Assembly: GCF_013409255.1 (NCBI RefSeq)
Contig: NZ_JACCAS010000002.1
Span: forward strand, 868,001-932,000
Reading direction: 5' to 3'
DNA length: 64,000 bases
Source of the DNA: Paraburkholderia bryophila
GTDB taxonomy: Bacteria; Pseudomonadota; Gammaproteobacteria; Burkholderiales; Burkholderiaceae
The position numbers and the translations under genes are program-made. This document shows, piece after piece, positions 1-8,265 of this stretch; within the stretch, counting starts at the first letter, position 1, and each line of letters starts with the position of its first letter. The notes below the pieces were generated by a model. It saw only the letters and a program-made list of their open reading frames with translations, ran no database searches and was not told where the DNA came from.

Positions 1-879
1 CAGTGCGTCGCCCCGGTCCTGCGTCCCATAGGTGTAGGCTCCGGTGTATTCATACACCTCAGCCTGCTCAGGCAGATTCCCCTGCGTAGGAAGCGTTGGA
101 ATGCTTGTGCCCTTGGCAAAGGTGGGAGAAGCGGGTGCCTTGTAATCGAAGGTGCGGGTCGTGAGTGTCGTGCTTTGCAGTGTTCGCGTGCCCGACCACT
201 GAACCAGCGCATCGGTTTCGCTGTTCGTGCCGGCGCGATAAAACTGAACTGTCTGCGGTGAAAGAGGCTGGAACGTGTCGAGGCTGTCCGTAACGATGAG
301 CGTATGCGATTTGCCATCGCTCGCCTGCTCGAAGTAGCCGAATAGCCCCTCGTTTTCCATCAAACGGTGGACGAAATTCCAGTCGTCCTCGTATTGCATG
401 CAGAACGACCGCGAGGGCAACGGCTTACTCAACGCAAAGCGAAATGCGCCTTGGGCTTGCGGATGCATGTTGAAGACATCGGTGAGGATTTCGTCGGCCG
501 GCTTGTCCTGCCAGATTCGCGCATCTTTGCGAAAGCGCAGGAAGTGCATCCATGACGCATAGCCGATCTGATAACTCGTCAGCCCGCTGTCCGATCCAAG
601 ACGCCGTGCGGTATGTACGTAACCGTGATGAGGAAGATAGGACCTGTCCGTCTGTTGAACCCAAAGCGTCACGGGCTGGGCGATCAGCTTTTTGAGTTCA
701 ATCGTGTCGGAGGTGGGCACGACATCGGCCGTGAATTCAAAATGGCGGCCAATTCGTGAATGACCAACGATTCGCCGGGGTAGCAGGACATTACTACCCA
801 AAGGGCTATCCAGTTTAAGCAGGCGGTCGCTTTGCACGAGCCCGCCGGTGAGTGCCCCGATTATGTCTTGCGCTCCCAT
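1..879 (-). CDS. vgrG: Type VI secretion VgrG spike protein, N-terminal part (cut by window edge)
   Basis: VgrG proteins trimerise into the spike at the tip of the type VI secretion tube. The frame is open for 293 codons from an ATG at 879 to the left edge, so the C-terminal half, including the needle and any effector domain, lies outside. The start is supported by an AGAGG Shine-Dalgarno just upstream. The N-terminal gp27-like region is recognisable: residues such as SPLGSNVLLPRRIVGHSRIG near the start, then QYEDDWNFVHRLMENEGLF followed by GYFEQ, which is typical of the Rhs/Vgr family. No other T6SS structural gene is present, so this is probably an orphan vgrG island rather than the main T6SS locus. 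Codon use is AT-richer than in most of the window. The family call is firm; the effector type cannot be judged. Confidence 0.9.
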   Translation of the reverse strand, partial: MGAQDIIGALTGGLVQSDRLLKLDSPLGSNVLLPRRIVGHSRIGRHFEFTADVVPTSDTIELKKLIAQPVTLWVQQTDRSYLPHHGYVHTARRLGSDSGLTSYQIGYASWMHFLRFRKDARIWQDKPADEILTDVFNMHPQAQGAFRFALSKPLPSRSFCMQYEDDWNFVHRLMENEGLFGYFEQASDGKSHTLIVTDSLDTFQPLSPQTVQFYRAGTNSETDALVQWSGTRTLQSTTLTTRTFDYKAPASPTFAKGTSIPTLPTQGNLPEQAEVYEYTGAYTYGTQDRGDAL

Positions 880-1020
880 ACCGCCTCTATTCTGTTTCGA
901 TTGACTGAGCAACCGCGTCGCGTGCGATTTTACGAAAGTTCAGATGAATCGACTAGCTATTCAATGTCAGTAAGTGTGATGCGTTATGGATTTGTTGGCC
1001 AATCAATGCAGACGGCATAT

Positions 1021-1374
1021 CTACAAATTCTGCCAAGCAACTCTCAGCATATTCTTTCGGTTTAGGTTCTTTTTGAACATTGGTTTGAGCGGACTTTCCG
1101 GCTCAACTGCCTGCCAATGAAATCCGGGCATGTATCGTTCTCCAACGACAAAGTCAGTCACATGCTCTGATCCGAGCTTCTGCTTGGGAGGCACCTACCG
1201 CCCGCGCCCGCCACTTAGATGGCGTATCAAGTGGCGCGGGTCGTGCTGAAGGAATTGCCGGATGTCTTCTCTGCGGGTTGCGCTGTCAACAGCGCTTCTA
1301 AGAGCTCTAACATCGGCATCGACCACCCGGTCCAACCAGACAAAATAATCACGAAGCGGATCGGTGGCCCGCAT
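1021..1374 (-). pseudogene. Decayed DUF4263 (Shedu SduA-type nuclease) gene fragment
   Basis: Read on the minus strand from an ATG at 1374, one frame gives about 59 residues ending HLIRHLSGGRGR, then TAG at 1195-1197, then continues in the same frame as VPPKQKLGSEHVTDFVVGER and later WQAVEPESPLKPMFKKN before TAG at 1021-1023. Intact DUF4263 proteins, as recalled, read close to GRGRWVIPQKRLGSEYVTDF with an ELESP motif, so the internal stop is best explained as TGG (Trp) changed to TAG. The PD-(D/E)xK-like acidic positions (Asp of VTDF, Glu of AVEPE) survive, but the region after MFKKN is lost. Shedu is a phage-defence nuclease of this family. The flanks 880-1020 and 1375-1540 show no gene beyond the vgrG leader. 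Family recognition is from memory of the motif, not a search. Confidence 0.7.
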
Positions 1375-1540
1375 CTACCTGATAACTTCAGTAACGCTTC
1401 GGATTTTCATGTAGCACCTAAAACCCCGATCTTCGCCTGTTGTTCAAAGTACCGAATGCGCAGGCGTTCTGTGGCGCCGATTGAAGAAACCGGTGTGTCT
1501 GCCGTTAATACGATAGCTAGGGACAACCGTCGACGAGACC

Positions 1541-2206
1541 ATGATCATTCCAGAAACCGTTCAGCATATTTTTTCATTTATCGCGACCTTAATCGCACCC
1601 GCAATACTTGGAGCGCTTCAAAGTCGCCTCAAAGAACGGACGAAGTCGAGGAACGTGGAGCAGGGCCGCCTTGATCAATTGAGTGCATTCTTGGCCTTTG
1701 ACGTGGTAAAGCGTGATCGACTGATTGTTGAGCAACAATTTCGAACCACATTCGGCGCACTCTACGAGTATAGCGAGATACTTTGCATACTGGATGGACG
1801 ATCACCGCTGAAAGCTTTGACGTTAATGCGAACCGTGCGCCACTTGGTGGAATTTGATCAATCAAGTCGTAAATTCAAGTTCACGCAGTCCTTTGCAACC
1901 TCTCAACAAAGGTCTCGCAGGAGATGGGGGGGTTTCTTCGCATATGCCATGTCGGTATATGCCGCTTTGGGCCCATGGTATTTCGCCGAGCAGCCTCCGG
2001 TACCGTGGACCGTAGTTTTCGCGCTTGCCTTGTCGACCGCGTTCTTCCTTGCTATTGCATGGGCGGCCCTAGACCTCGCTACAGACATCCGAGCCGCCGA
2101 GCGATTCATCGCTGCGATCGAGCCGTTTTCGAATATCAGGACGGCGATTGATGTGATCGCGCAGTCGGGACCATCGACCACCGTTAATATTTCAATCGTC
2201 CGGTAA
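1541..2206 (+). CDS. Hypothetical membrane protein
   Basis: A 221-residue protein of unrecognised family. It begins with a hydrophobic stretch (about residues 8-26, containing FIATLIAPAILGALQS), then a charged, mostly helical segment (about 30-125), then two likely membrane helices (about 132-150 and 157-178, the second containing VVFALALSTAFFLAIAWAAL), and ends in a short amphipathic tail. The layout suggests an inner-membrane protein with a cytoplasmic middle domain. The start ATG has only a weak upstream purine run (GACGAGA). It sits between a decayed nuclease gene and an Asp-box protein in the accessory edge next to vgrG, so a role as an immunity or accessory protein is possible, but nothing in the sequence shows this. 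Confidence 0.6.
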   Translation: MIIPETVQHIFSFIATLIAPAILGALQSRLKERTKSRNVEQGRLDQLSAFLAFDVVKRDRLIVEQQFRTTFGALYEYSEILCILDGRSPLKALTLMRTVRHLVEFDQSSRKFKFTQSFATSQQRSRRRWGGFFAYAMSVYAALGPWYFAEQPPVPWTVVFALALSTAFFLAIAWAALDLATDIRAAERFIAAIEPFSNIRTAIDVIAQSGPSTTVNISIVR

Positions 2207-2458
2207 CCGAAGATTACCCTGAACAGGATCTTCCGCGATCTAAGGCAAGCGGTTACCTTGGACTCGGCAGACTTAAGCCTCATTTCACAAAGATTCCGAC
2301 CACTTCAGGCACTGAGGACAGACGATTGGGCACGTATAAGTCAACGCTTCCTACGCACATACCCGTGAGCGTCCGACGCGTCCAATGCAATGCAAGAACC
2401 TATCAGGCCAGCGGTCTATTGGCTTGCAATTTGCGCCGTCTACACTTTACAGCCTGCC

Positions 2459-2487
2459 TTGACAAAGCTTTAGCCCAGCCAAATATT
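2459..2487 (+). promoter_or_regulatory. Sigma-70-like promoter upstream of the Asp-box gene
   Basis: TTGACA at 2459-2464 matches the -35 consensus exactly; 17 bases later AATATT (2482-2487) matches four of six -10 positions. Transcription would start near 2494, ahead of all possible starts of the next gene. The rest of 2207-2553 holds no convincing gene: open frames there are short and lack protein-like composition. Confidence 0.5.
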
Positions 2488-2553
2488 CAGGAGTTAGGTG
2501 ACGGATGGACTTGAGAACAGGCAGTTGACAGCGGCAAAGTGGTTCTGCCGAAC

Positions 2554-3852
2554 ATGATCAATCAGACATGGACGACCCCGTCGGAAAAGCTCTCGGCCGT
2601 CTATTGGCAAAATGATATGCAAAAATCGAAACGCTGGAAGATGCTATTAGGCGGCCTCGCCTTGATGGCAGCTTTAACCTACGGATACCAGAGCATGACG
2701 AGCGGTTGGGAAACGATTGCGACATCTTTTGCGAAAGGCGATAGGCCCTACGGTGGTGGGGAGTTCCGTATTCGTGGGAGTCAGGTGATCAGTCTAAAGC
2801 TTGCTGACCCACAAATTACGTTTAAGCCGGCGAGTGAATCGAAAGATCCTGATGTAGCGGAGCCAACCGAAGCATGGATGAACGACTCCGGTGAGCGCAT
2901 AAACCGGTCGACCGTGAACTTCTTGCAGGGGACTATCGACGCCGGGGTAAAACGTACATTCCAGCAACTAGGTCAGGATGCCGCCTGGTGGTATTCGAAA
3001 GACTGGCGCACGGTATATGTCAGTACAGGATGGATGGACTACAAATCGCCCAATTCATCGGACGGACTAACACCGCAAATTTCCAAACTCTGGCGTTCAA
3101 GCGATGGCGGCCAGAACTGGGTGCAATTGAACTGGCAGGAAGACCACAACATCGGACAGTTGCTGTTCCTTGACCCGCAGCGCGGTTACGCAATCGGATG
3201 GGGACCTCACGTATGGCGCACGGCCGATGGCGGGCAGTCGTGGCAAGAAATTAAGGTGCCGCCTCTCGCAAACATCGGCAAGCCCCGCAAAACGTTTGAC
3301 GCGGTGAACCTTGGGCCGGACGGCTTGCTACACGTTGCCTACTACGTGGACAAGCTCGGTGAAATCCAGACTTCAAGTCTTGTCTATCGGCTGGCCTGGA
3401 ACCAGCAGGATTTCGAGCCCGAGGCCGTGTTGCCCCAGCAAACCGTCGTCGATCTGCAATCATCACCGGATTCGGCCGGCAGCTATTCGCTCTACGCACT
3501 ATCGCGTCTTGGTGCTCCGCGTAACTGGGACGATCCTGCGGACAAAGGGCATCGCATCGGCGCTGTTTCAACCTGGAAGAACGCTCCGAGACCGGAGGTT
3601 CAGCAATTACATACTTTCGACGACAAGTTGATGCTCGATGGCCTTAGCGTCGGCAAGCAAGGCGTTCTGCTTGTCTATGTCACAGATGCATCGGGCGATG
3701 GCGCACCACGTGATCTCACCTTTATCAGCAGCGATTCTGGGCAGGCTTGGAAGCAGTTAGACGAGGGAGCCGCTCAGGGAGACTACTTCGACCCCGAGAC
3801 CAATACGCAATATGCGCTGTTCGCTTATACGCTGAAAAAACGCAAACTCTAG
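2554..3852 (+). CDS. Membrane-anchored Asp-box (BNR/sialidase-type repeat) protein
   Basis: A protein of about 432 residues with a short cytoplasmic lead, one N-terminal membrane anchor (containing MLLGGLALMAALTYGY) and a long exported domain. Three Asp-box motifs (S/T-x-D-x-G-x-x-W) are visible: SSDGGQNW, TADGGQSW and SSDSGQAW, as found in sialidase, sortilin and photosystem-assembly type beta-propellers. Asp boxes alone do not prove enzyme activity, and no sialidase catalytic set is evident. The start is uncertain: GTG 2539, ATG 2554 and ATG 2617 are all in frame and none has a strong ribosome site; ATG 2554 keeps the lead residues. The gene has its own candidate promoter and lies in the vgrG accessory edge. 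It may be a cargo-related or envelope-surface protein; the function is unknown. Confidence 0.7.
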   Translation: MINQTWTTPSEKLSAVYWQNDMQKSKRWKMLLGGLALMAALTYGYQSMTSGWETIATSFAKGDRPYGGGEFRIRGSQVISLKLADPQITFKPASESKDPDVAEPTEAWMNDSGERINRSTVNFLQGTIDAGVKRTFQQLGQDAAWWYSKDWRTVYVSTGWMDYKSPNSSDGLTPQISKLWRSSDGGQNWVQLNWQEDHNIGQLLFLDPQRGYAIGWGPHVWRTADGGQSWQEIKVPPLANIGKPRKTFDAVNLGPDGLLHVAYYVDKLGEIQTSSLVYRLAWNQQDFEPEAVLPQQTVVDLQSSPDSAGSYSLYALSRLGAPRNWDDPADKGHRIGAVSTWKNAPRPEVQQLHTFDDKLMLDGLSVGKQGVLLVYVTDASGDGAPRDLTFISSDSGQAWKQLDEGAAQGDYFDPETNTQYALFAYTLKKRKL

Positions 3853-3873
3853 TCGTTTCGCTTTATGGAAATT

Positions 3874-3901
3874 GGCGTATCAGCGGGCTCAGCGATACGC
3901 C
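3874..3901. terminator. Hairpin between convergent genes
   Basis: GGCGTATC (3874-3881) pairs perfectly with GATACGCC (3894-3901) around a 12-base loop. It lies about 20 bases after the stop of the Asp-box gene and downstream of the convergent small membrane gene. No clear T-run follows on either strand, so terminator function is a guess from position. Confidence 0.35.
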
Positions 3902-3972
3902 GTTTATCTGGCTCAGACGTAAAGAAAGGGCTTTGTACTGTTGCCCCGGCAGAAGCCCAGGCAAAAGCCCAC

Positions 3973-4272
3973 TCAGAAAATCAGCGACACCGCCACGGCC
4001 AGCCAGATCGAGCCGACGCCGGCAAGAAACAGATGCCGGGCGATGCGCATGTGGGTGTCGTTGGTTTCCGATTGGGCCGGGTTCGTTGCCAACCACGGCA
4101 CGAGCCCGAGGCAGCCGAAACCGATCAGCGCGATCACGACGACCATCACGTCGCCGAAATGCCATTTGGTCGGCTCGTACATGCCCCAGTAGCCGAGAAA
4201 GACAATGCCGATCGAAAAGATCGTGGCCGACGCGCTACTGAGCGCGGCCACGGATCCGGTTGGACTCGGCAT
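3973..4272 (-). CDS. Small multi-pass membrane protein
   Basis: A 99-residue protein with three hydrophobic helices (about residues 13-30, 40-60 and 78-98), the middle one containing DVMVVVIALIGFGCLGLVPW. The start is well supported by GGAGGTGAAGC directly before ATG at 4272. No family was recognised; it resembles many short conserved inner-membrane proteins. It is transcribed towards the accessory edge and its upstream region is occupied by a GCTAGCT tandem repeat, so its promoter must lie in or beyond the repeat, or it is read through from panE. Confidence 0.65.
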   Translation of the reverse strand: MPSPTGSVAALSSASATIFSIGIVFLGYWGMYEPTKWHFGDVMVVVIALIGFGCLGLVPWLATNPAQSETNDTHMRIARHLFLAGVGSIWLAVAVSLIF

Positions 4273-4318
4273 GCTTCACCTCCGATCGTTGGCTGTTACG
4301 GCATGCCTTGCCTGTCCT

Positions 4319-4464
4319 GCTTCCCGCTAGCTGCTTCCCGCTAGCTGGTTCCTGCTAGCTGGTTCCTGCTAGCTGGTGTCCTGCTAGCTGGTGTCCTGCT
4401 AGCTGGTGTCCTGCTAGCTGGTGTCCTGCTAGCTGGTGTCCTGCTAGCTGGTGTCCTGCTAGCT
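4319..4464. repeat. Tandem repeat of 14/15-bp GCTAGCT units (10 copies)
   Basis: Ten head-to-tail units, each ending in the palindrome-containing GCTAGCT: two copies of GCTTCCCGCTAGCT, two of GGTTCCTGCTAGCT and six identical copies of GGTGTCCTGCTAGCT. The order shows stepwise change from a 14-bp to a 15-bp unit, with the newest form amplified. It lies between the panE stop codon (4476) and the start of the small membrane gene (4272). Units are identical within each class, which indicates recent expansion by slippage or unequal exchange. Confidence 0.97.
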
Positions 4465-4475
4465 AGTGCGATCCA

Positions 4476-5411
4476 TCAGGACGTGCGGGCCTGCCTCGCT
4501 TCATACGTCTTCAGATGACTATAGGCGATCCGCAGCAACGACAAGCCGTGCTCGCCCTTCTGCGCGTCGCCGCCGCGCGAGATCAGGTCGCCGAGAATAT
4601 GATCCGCCTCGGTATGCGAGTGGTTTTCCACGTCGCGGAGCATCGACGCGGTGAGCGGCGACGGCGTGAACAGCGTCTGCGTGGCGCGGGTGTCGAAGTC
4701 CGGGCCCATCGTGAAGCCCTTGTTCTCGGCCACCGCCCGGCACTCGCCGAGCAGATTCTCGATCACGCGTTTGCCGTCCGGCGCAGCCAGAATATCGCCG
4801 ACGGAACCGCGCATCAAGCACGTACTGGCCGCCAATGTGGCCAGGAACACCCACTTCTCCCACATGCGCAGCAGAATGTTGTCGCTGACGGTGACGTCGA
4901 AATTCGCGCCGGCCATCGCATCCGCGATAGCCTGGACCCGCTCCGACTTGCCGCCCGCCAGTTCGCCGAACGTGATCGCGTGCATTTCGTTCAGATGCAC
5001 GATGTGCTGCTCGGCGTTCAACGTCGCGGCGATCACGCACTGGCCGCCCAATACGCGCTCCGCGCCGAACTTTTCGGTCAGCACGTCGATATGGCGCATG
5101 CCGTTGAGCATCGGCAGAATAAGCGTCGATTCGCCGACGAACGGCGCGAACGAGTCGATCGCGTCGTCGAGGCTGTAGGCCTTGCAACTGAGCAGCACCA
5201 GATCGAACGGTTCGGCGCCGACACCGGCGAGGATCGTCTTGATGTCGGGCAGCGTGAGATCGCCGCGCGCGCTGCTGATCACGAGCCCGTCGCGCTGAAG
5301 CTTTTCCGCGCGGCCCGCACGAACGAGGAAGGTCACGTCCTGGCCCGCCGCCGCGAGACGCCCGCCGAAGTAACCGCCCACCGCGCCCGCCCCTACTACT
5401 AGAATTCGCAT
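4476..5411 (-). CDS. panE: 2-dehydropantoate 2-reductase (ketopantoate reductase family)
   Basis: Ketopantoate reductases use NADPH to make pantoate for pantothenate and coenzyme A synthesis. The 311-residue protein starts with the Rossmann motif MRILVVGAGAVGGYFGGRLA (GxGxxG), has the family segment LLSCKAYSLDDAI near residue 95 (with the conserved Lys), LPMLNGM near residue 120, and the C-terminal helical substrate domain with the substrate-binding ENHSHTEADHILGDL region. Length is normal. The start is preceded by AGAGG at good spacing. It stands alone, with no panB or panC nearby, so it could be one of the paralogous ApbA/PanE-like reductases that act on other 2-oxo acids. The stop codon lies 12 bases from the tandem repeat. 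Confidence 0.87.
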   Translation of the reverse strand: MRILVVGAGAVGGYFGGRLAAAGQDVTFLVRAGRAEKLQRDGLVISSARGDLTLPDIKTILAGVGAEPFDLVLLSCKAYSLDDAIDSFAPFVGESTLILPMLNGMRHIDVLTEKFGAERVLGGQCVIAATLNAEQHIVHLNEMHAITFGELAGGKSERVQAIADAMAGANFDVTVSDNILLRMWEKWVFLATLAASTCLMRGSVGDILAAPDGKRVIENLLGECRAVAENKGFTMGPDFDTRATQTLFTPSPLTASMLRDVENHSHTEADHILGDLISRGGDAQKGEHGLSLLRIAYSHLKTYEARQARTS

Positions 5412-5564
5412 CTTTGGCCTCTTGATAGATTTCGGTCGCGCGGCGTTGGGCTTCCGGGTGATAGACCTGAGACACCAGGGAGCCGCTGACGCAGTGCGTG
5501 GGGAGAATGTAGCAAAGATTGACCGTCGGCATCGGCCACGATTGCCGGCGTGGCGTGCTGCAAT

Positions 5565-5596
5565 GCACCGATTGTTCAGGTCAGATCAATCGGTGC
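5565..5596 (-). terminator. Possible terminator hairpin after the nucleoside operon
   Basis: GCACCGATTG (5565-5574) and CAATCGGTGC (5587-5596) form a perfect 10-bp stem with a 12-base loop, about 25 bases past the stop codon of the nucleoside hydrolase gene. There is no T-run, so it may act with Rho or as an mRNA 3' stabiliser. Confidence 0.45.
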
Positions 5597-5620
5597 CTCC
5601 GGCCCGTCGCACCATCACGC

Positions 5621-6586
5621 TCAGAGCGTGCCGAGAATCGTCTTCTCGTAGAGCGCCAGCATGCCGCCGACGTCCACGTCGACGCACACTTTGCACGCCG
5701 GGCGGCTATCCCAGTCCGGCGCGGGCACCGGCATCGTCACCGGCTTCTGGATCGTCTGACCGACCGCGATGCCTTCGGTCAGCACGCGCACCGGACCGCT
5801 GCGGGTCGTATAAAGATGCGGCGCCAGCACATAAGCCACCGCCGACGAGTCATGCACGTAAATGCCCGCGAGCTGCGCGCTCTCTTCGTGAAACGCCTCG
5901 TAATGCCGCGACACGTCCCACACGAATTGCCCCGCCGCGCCGCCGCGTTCGCGCAACGACGCCAGATAGTCGCGGCTCATGATGGTGCGCTGCGTAACGT
6001 CGAGACCGACGATCGCCACCGGCCACGCCGCGCCGAACACGAGATCGGCCGCATCCGGATCGCCGAGAATGTTGGCCTCCGCCGCGGGCGTCACGTTGCC
6101 GAGCACGCCGTCCGTGCCGAACGCGCCGCCCATGATCACCACCTGTTTGACGAGCGTGGCGATTTGCGGATCGTCGGCGAGCGCCAGCGCGAGATTCGTG
6201 AGCGGACCCACGGCGACCAGGGTGACTTCACCGGGATGCGCACGCACCGTGTCGATGATGAAGCGGTGTGCCGGACGCTCGTCGAGCGTCGCGGCGTCGC
6301 TCATGTCGAGCGCGATGTTGCCGAGACCGTTGTCGCCATGAATCCACGCCAGCGGGTCCGGCGCGATGCGTTTGAGCGGCGCGGCCGCACCCTGCGCGAC
6401 CGGTACGCCAGGCGCGAAGCGACCGGCGAGGAAACGCGCATTGCGCGTGGTCGTCTGAATCGTCGCGTTGCCGAACACGCTCGTCAGACCGAGCAGTTCG
6501 ATCTCCGGATGCCGCGCCTGAAACACCAGCGCCATTGCGTCGTCCACACCGGGGTCAGTGTCGTAGATGACCTTGTGCTGGCTCAT
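5621..6586 (-). CDS. Nucleoside hydrolase (inosine/uridine-preferring family)
   Basis: These enzymes split the N-glycosidic bond of ribonucleosides to free base and ribose. The 321-residue protein carries the family signature DTDPGVDDA at residues 9-17, whose aspartates bind Ca2+ and the ribose hydroxyls, then an NARFLAG segment and the HGDNGLGN loop near residue 83, and a C-terminal VDVDVGG region before the end. No signal peptide, so cytoplasmic. It is the last gene of nupC-cdd-hydrolase: its ATG overlaps the cdd stop by four bases (ATGA). The neighbours point to pyrimidine ribonucleosides such as uridine (made by Cdd from cytidine) as the substrate. Rih-type specificity cannot be settled from sequence alone. 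Confidence 0.9.
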   Translation of the reverse strand: MSQHKVIYDTDPGVDDAMALVFQARHPEIELLGLTSVFGNATIQTTTRNARFLAGRFAPGVPVAQGAAAPLKRIAPDPLAWIHGDNGLGNIALDMSDAATLDERPAHRFIIDTVRAHPGEVTLVAVGPLTNLALALADDPQIATLVKQVVIMGGAFGTDGVLGNVTPAAEANILGDPDAADLVFGAAWPVAIVGLDVTQRTIMSRDYLASLRERGGAAGQFVWDVSRHYEAFHEESAQLAGIYVHDSSAVAYVLAPHLYTTRSGPVRVLTEGIAVGQTIQKPVTMPVPAPDWDSRPACKVCVDVDVGGMLALYEKTILGTL

Positions 6587-6972
6587 AGGTAAAACGCGTC
6601 CGGCAGTTGTTCACGCGCGGTGGTGTCGCGGGTCGCGCCGTGCAGATTGCCGAGGCGAATCGGCAGGTCCGGCCCGCCGAGTTCGATGATCACCTGGCGG
6701 CACGCGCCGCACGGCGCGATCGGGCCTTCGGTGTCGCCGATCACGGCGAGCGCGGCGAACTGGTCGCGCTGATAACCCGCGGCAATCGCGCTGAAAAACG
6801 CCGTGCGTTCCGCGCAATTACACAAACCGTACGACGCGTTCTCGACGTTGCAGCCGTCGAATACCTGGCCGTCTTGAGTCAGCAGCGCAGCGCCGACCTT
6901 GAATTTCGAATACGGCGCATAGGCCTTTTCTCGCGCGACGCCCGCGCGTTCCAGCAGTTGTTCCATCTTCAT
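6583..6972 (-). CDS. cdd: Cytidine deaminase
   Basis: Converts cytidine or deoxycytidine to uridine or deoxyuridine. The 129-residue length fits the small homotetrameric class. The zinc site is intact: C53-A-E55 (in LCNCAERTAFF, with E55 as the proton shuttle) and C88/C91 in PCGACRQ; the substrate-binding FKVGAAL and NVENASYG segments are also present. The start ATG follows a GAGGAT ribosome site. It lies 15 bases after nupC and overlaps the nucleoside hydrolase start, giving import, deamination and base release in one transcript. Confidence 0.95.
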   Translation of the reverse strand: MKMEQLLERAGVAREKAYAPYSKFKVGAALLTQDGQVFDGCNVENASYGLCNCAERTAFFSAIAAGYQRDQFAALAVIGDTEGPIAPCGACRQVIIELGGPDLPIRLGNLHGATRDTTAREQLPDAFYL

Positions 6973-6987
6973 ACAGCGATCCTCGAT

Positions 6988-8265
6988 TCAATGCAGCGTA
7001 ATGAACATGCCGGCAATCGTGGCGCTCAGCAGATTCGAGAGCGTCCCGGCCAGCACGACACGCAAGCCGTAGCGCGCGACTTCGGCGCGGCGTTCCGGCG
7101 CGACGGCGCTAAAGCCGCCCGTCAGTACCGCGATCGATGAAAAATTCGCGAAGCCGCACAACGCAAACGACAGGATTGCAATGGTACGCGGATCGAGCGC
7201 CTGCAGGCCAGCCGCGCTCACGCTGGCGGCGTCTTTCAGATACGGCGACAGCGACGCGTAAGCGACGAACTCGTTGAGAATCACCTTCTGGCCGAGGAAA
7301 TTACCGGCGATCGTCGCCTCGCTCCACGGCACGCCGATCAGATACGCGAGCGGCGCGAACAGCATGCCGAGCACCGATTGCATCGACAGGTCCGGATGGC
7401 CGAACCAGCCGCCAATGCCACCCACGATCCCGTTGAGCAACGCGATCAGACTGACGAACGCGATCAGCATGGCGCCGACCATCACCGCGATTTTCAGGCC
7501 CACGGTCGCGCCGGAACTGACGGCTTCGATCACATTGGTGGGCCGCTTTTCGTCGAAGTTGAGATGCTGCAATTGCACGCGGCTCGGCTCGGTGCTCGGG
7601 CAAATGATCTTCGCGAACAGCAGCCCGCCGGGCACCGCCATGAACGACGCCGCGAGCAGGTAGTCGACCCGTACGCCGAGCCCCGCGTAGCCCGCCAGCA
7701 CCGAGCCCGCCACGGCCGCCATGCCGCTCGACATCACAGCGAACAGTTCGGCGCCGGTCATGTCGCGCGCGAACGGTTTGACGACGGCGGGCATTTCGCT
7801 TTGACCGAGAAAGATCGTGGTGACAGCCGAAAACGATTCGAGCTTCGACACGCCCAGCAGTTTCTGAAACACCGTGCCGAGCACGATCACGATCCAGCGC
7901 ATCACGCCGAGGTAGTACAGCACGGAGATCAACGCGGTGACGAAGATGATGGCCGGCAGCACGCGCACGGCGAACACGAAACCGCCGTCGCCGAAGACCT
8001 GGAACATCTTGGGCTGCACGAGGCCGCCGAACAGGAACTCGATGCCCGCGTTGCCGTAGGCCAGCACGTGATTGACACCGGTTGCGGCTGCGTCGAGGAT
8101 CGATTTGCCGAATGGCACGAACAGAATGAAAGCGCCGATACCGATTTGCGTGAGCAGTGCGGCGACGACAGTACGTAAGCGAATGGCGCGCCGGTTGGCG
8201 GAGAAGATATAGGCGATCAACAACAGGACGGCAATACCGAGGAGGTTTCGGACGATCAGGGCCAT
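6988..8265 (-). CDS. nupC: Concentrative nucleoside transporter, NupC family
   Basis: CNT-family permeases import nucleosides with H+ or Na+. The 425-residue protein has about 10 membrane helices and the family's typical segments: FGKSILDAAATGVNHVL in the N-terminal part, VSKLESFSAVTTIFLGQSE near the middle (substrate and ion site region), NEFVAYASL in the C-terminal half and LCGFANFSSIAVLTGG near residue 380. It is the first gene of the nupC-cdd-nucleoside hydrolase operon. No strong ribosome site is visible before ATG 8265 (CGAGAC). Regulation is not apparent; the upstream 8266-8411 stretch has no other gene. Confidence 0.93.
   Translation of the reverse strand: MALIVRNLLGIAVLLLIAYIFSANRRAIRLRTVVAALLTQIGIGAFILFVPFGKSILDAAATGVNHVLAYGNAGIEFLFGGLVQPKMFQVFGDGGFVFAVRVLPAIIFVTALISVLYYLGVMRWIVIVLGTVFQKLLGVSKLESFSAVTTIFLGQSEMPAVVKPFARDMTGAELFAVMSSGMAAVAGSVLAGYAGLGVRVDYLLAASFMAVPGGLLFAKIICPSTEPSRVQLQHLNFDEKRPTNVIEAVSSGATVGLKIAVMVGAMLIAFVSLIALLNGIVGGIGGWFGHPDLSMQSVLGMLFAPLAYLIGVPWSEATIAGNFLGQKVILNEFVAYASLSPYLKDAASVSAAGLQALDPRTIAILSFALCGFANFSSIAVLTGGFSAVAPERRAEVARYGLRVVLAGTLSNLLSATIAGMFITLH

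Noticed and set aside
1219..1674. Plus-strand open frame of 151 codons overlapping the decayed DUF4263 gene
   Set aside because: Runs antisense through the DUF4263 remnant and into the membrane protein gene; no start signal and composition is not protein-like.
4319..4464. CRISPR array
   Set aside because: Units are 14-15 bp and directly adjacent, with no spacers and no cas genes nearby.
4519..5568. Long minus-strand frame overlapping panE
   Set aside because: It is a shifted frame of the panE gene, very Arg-rich with no domain.
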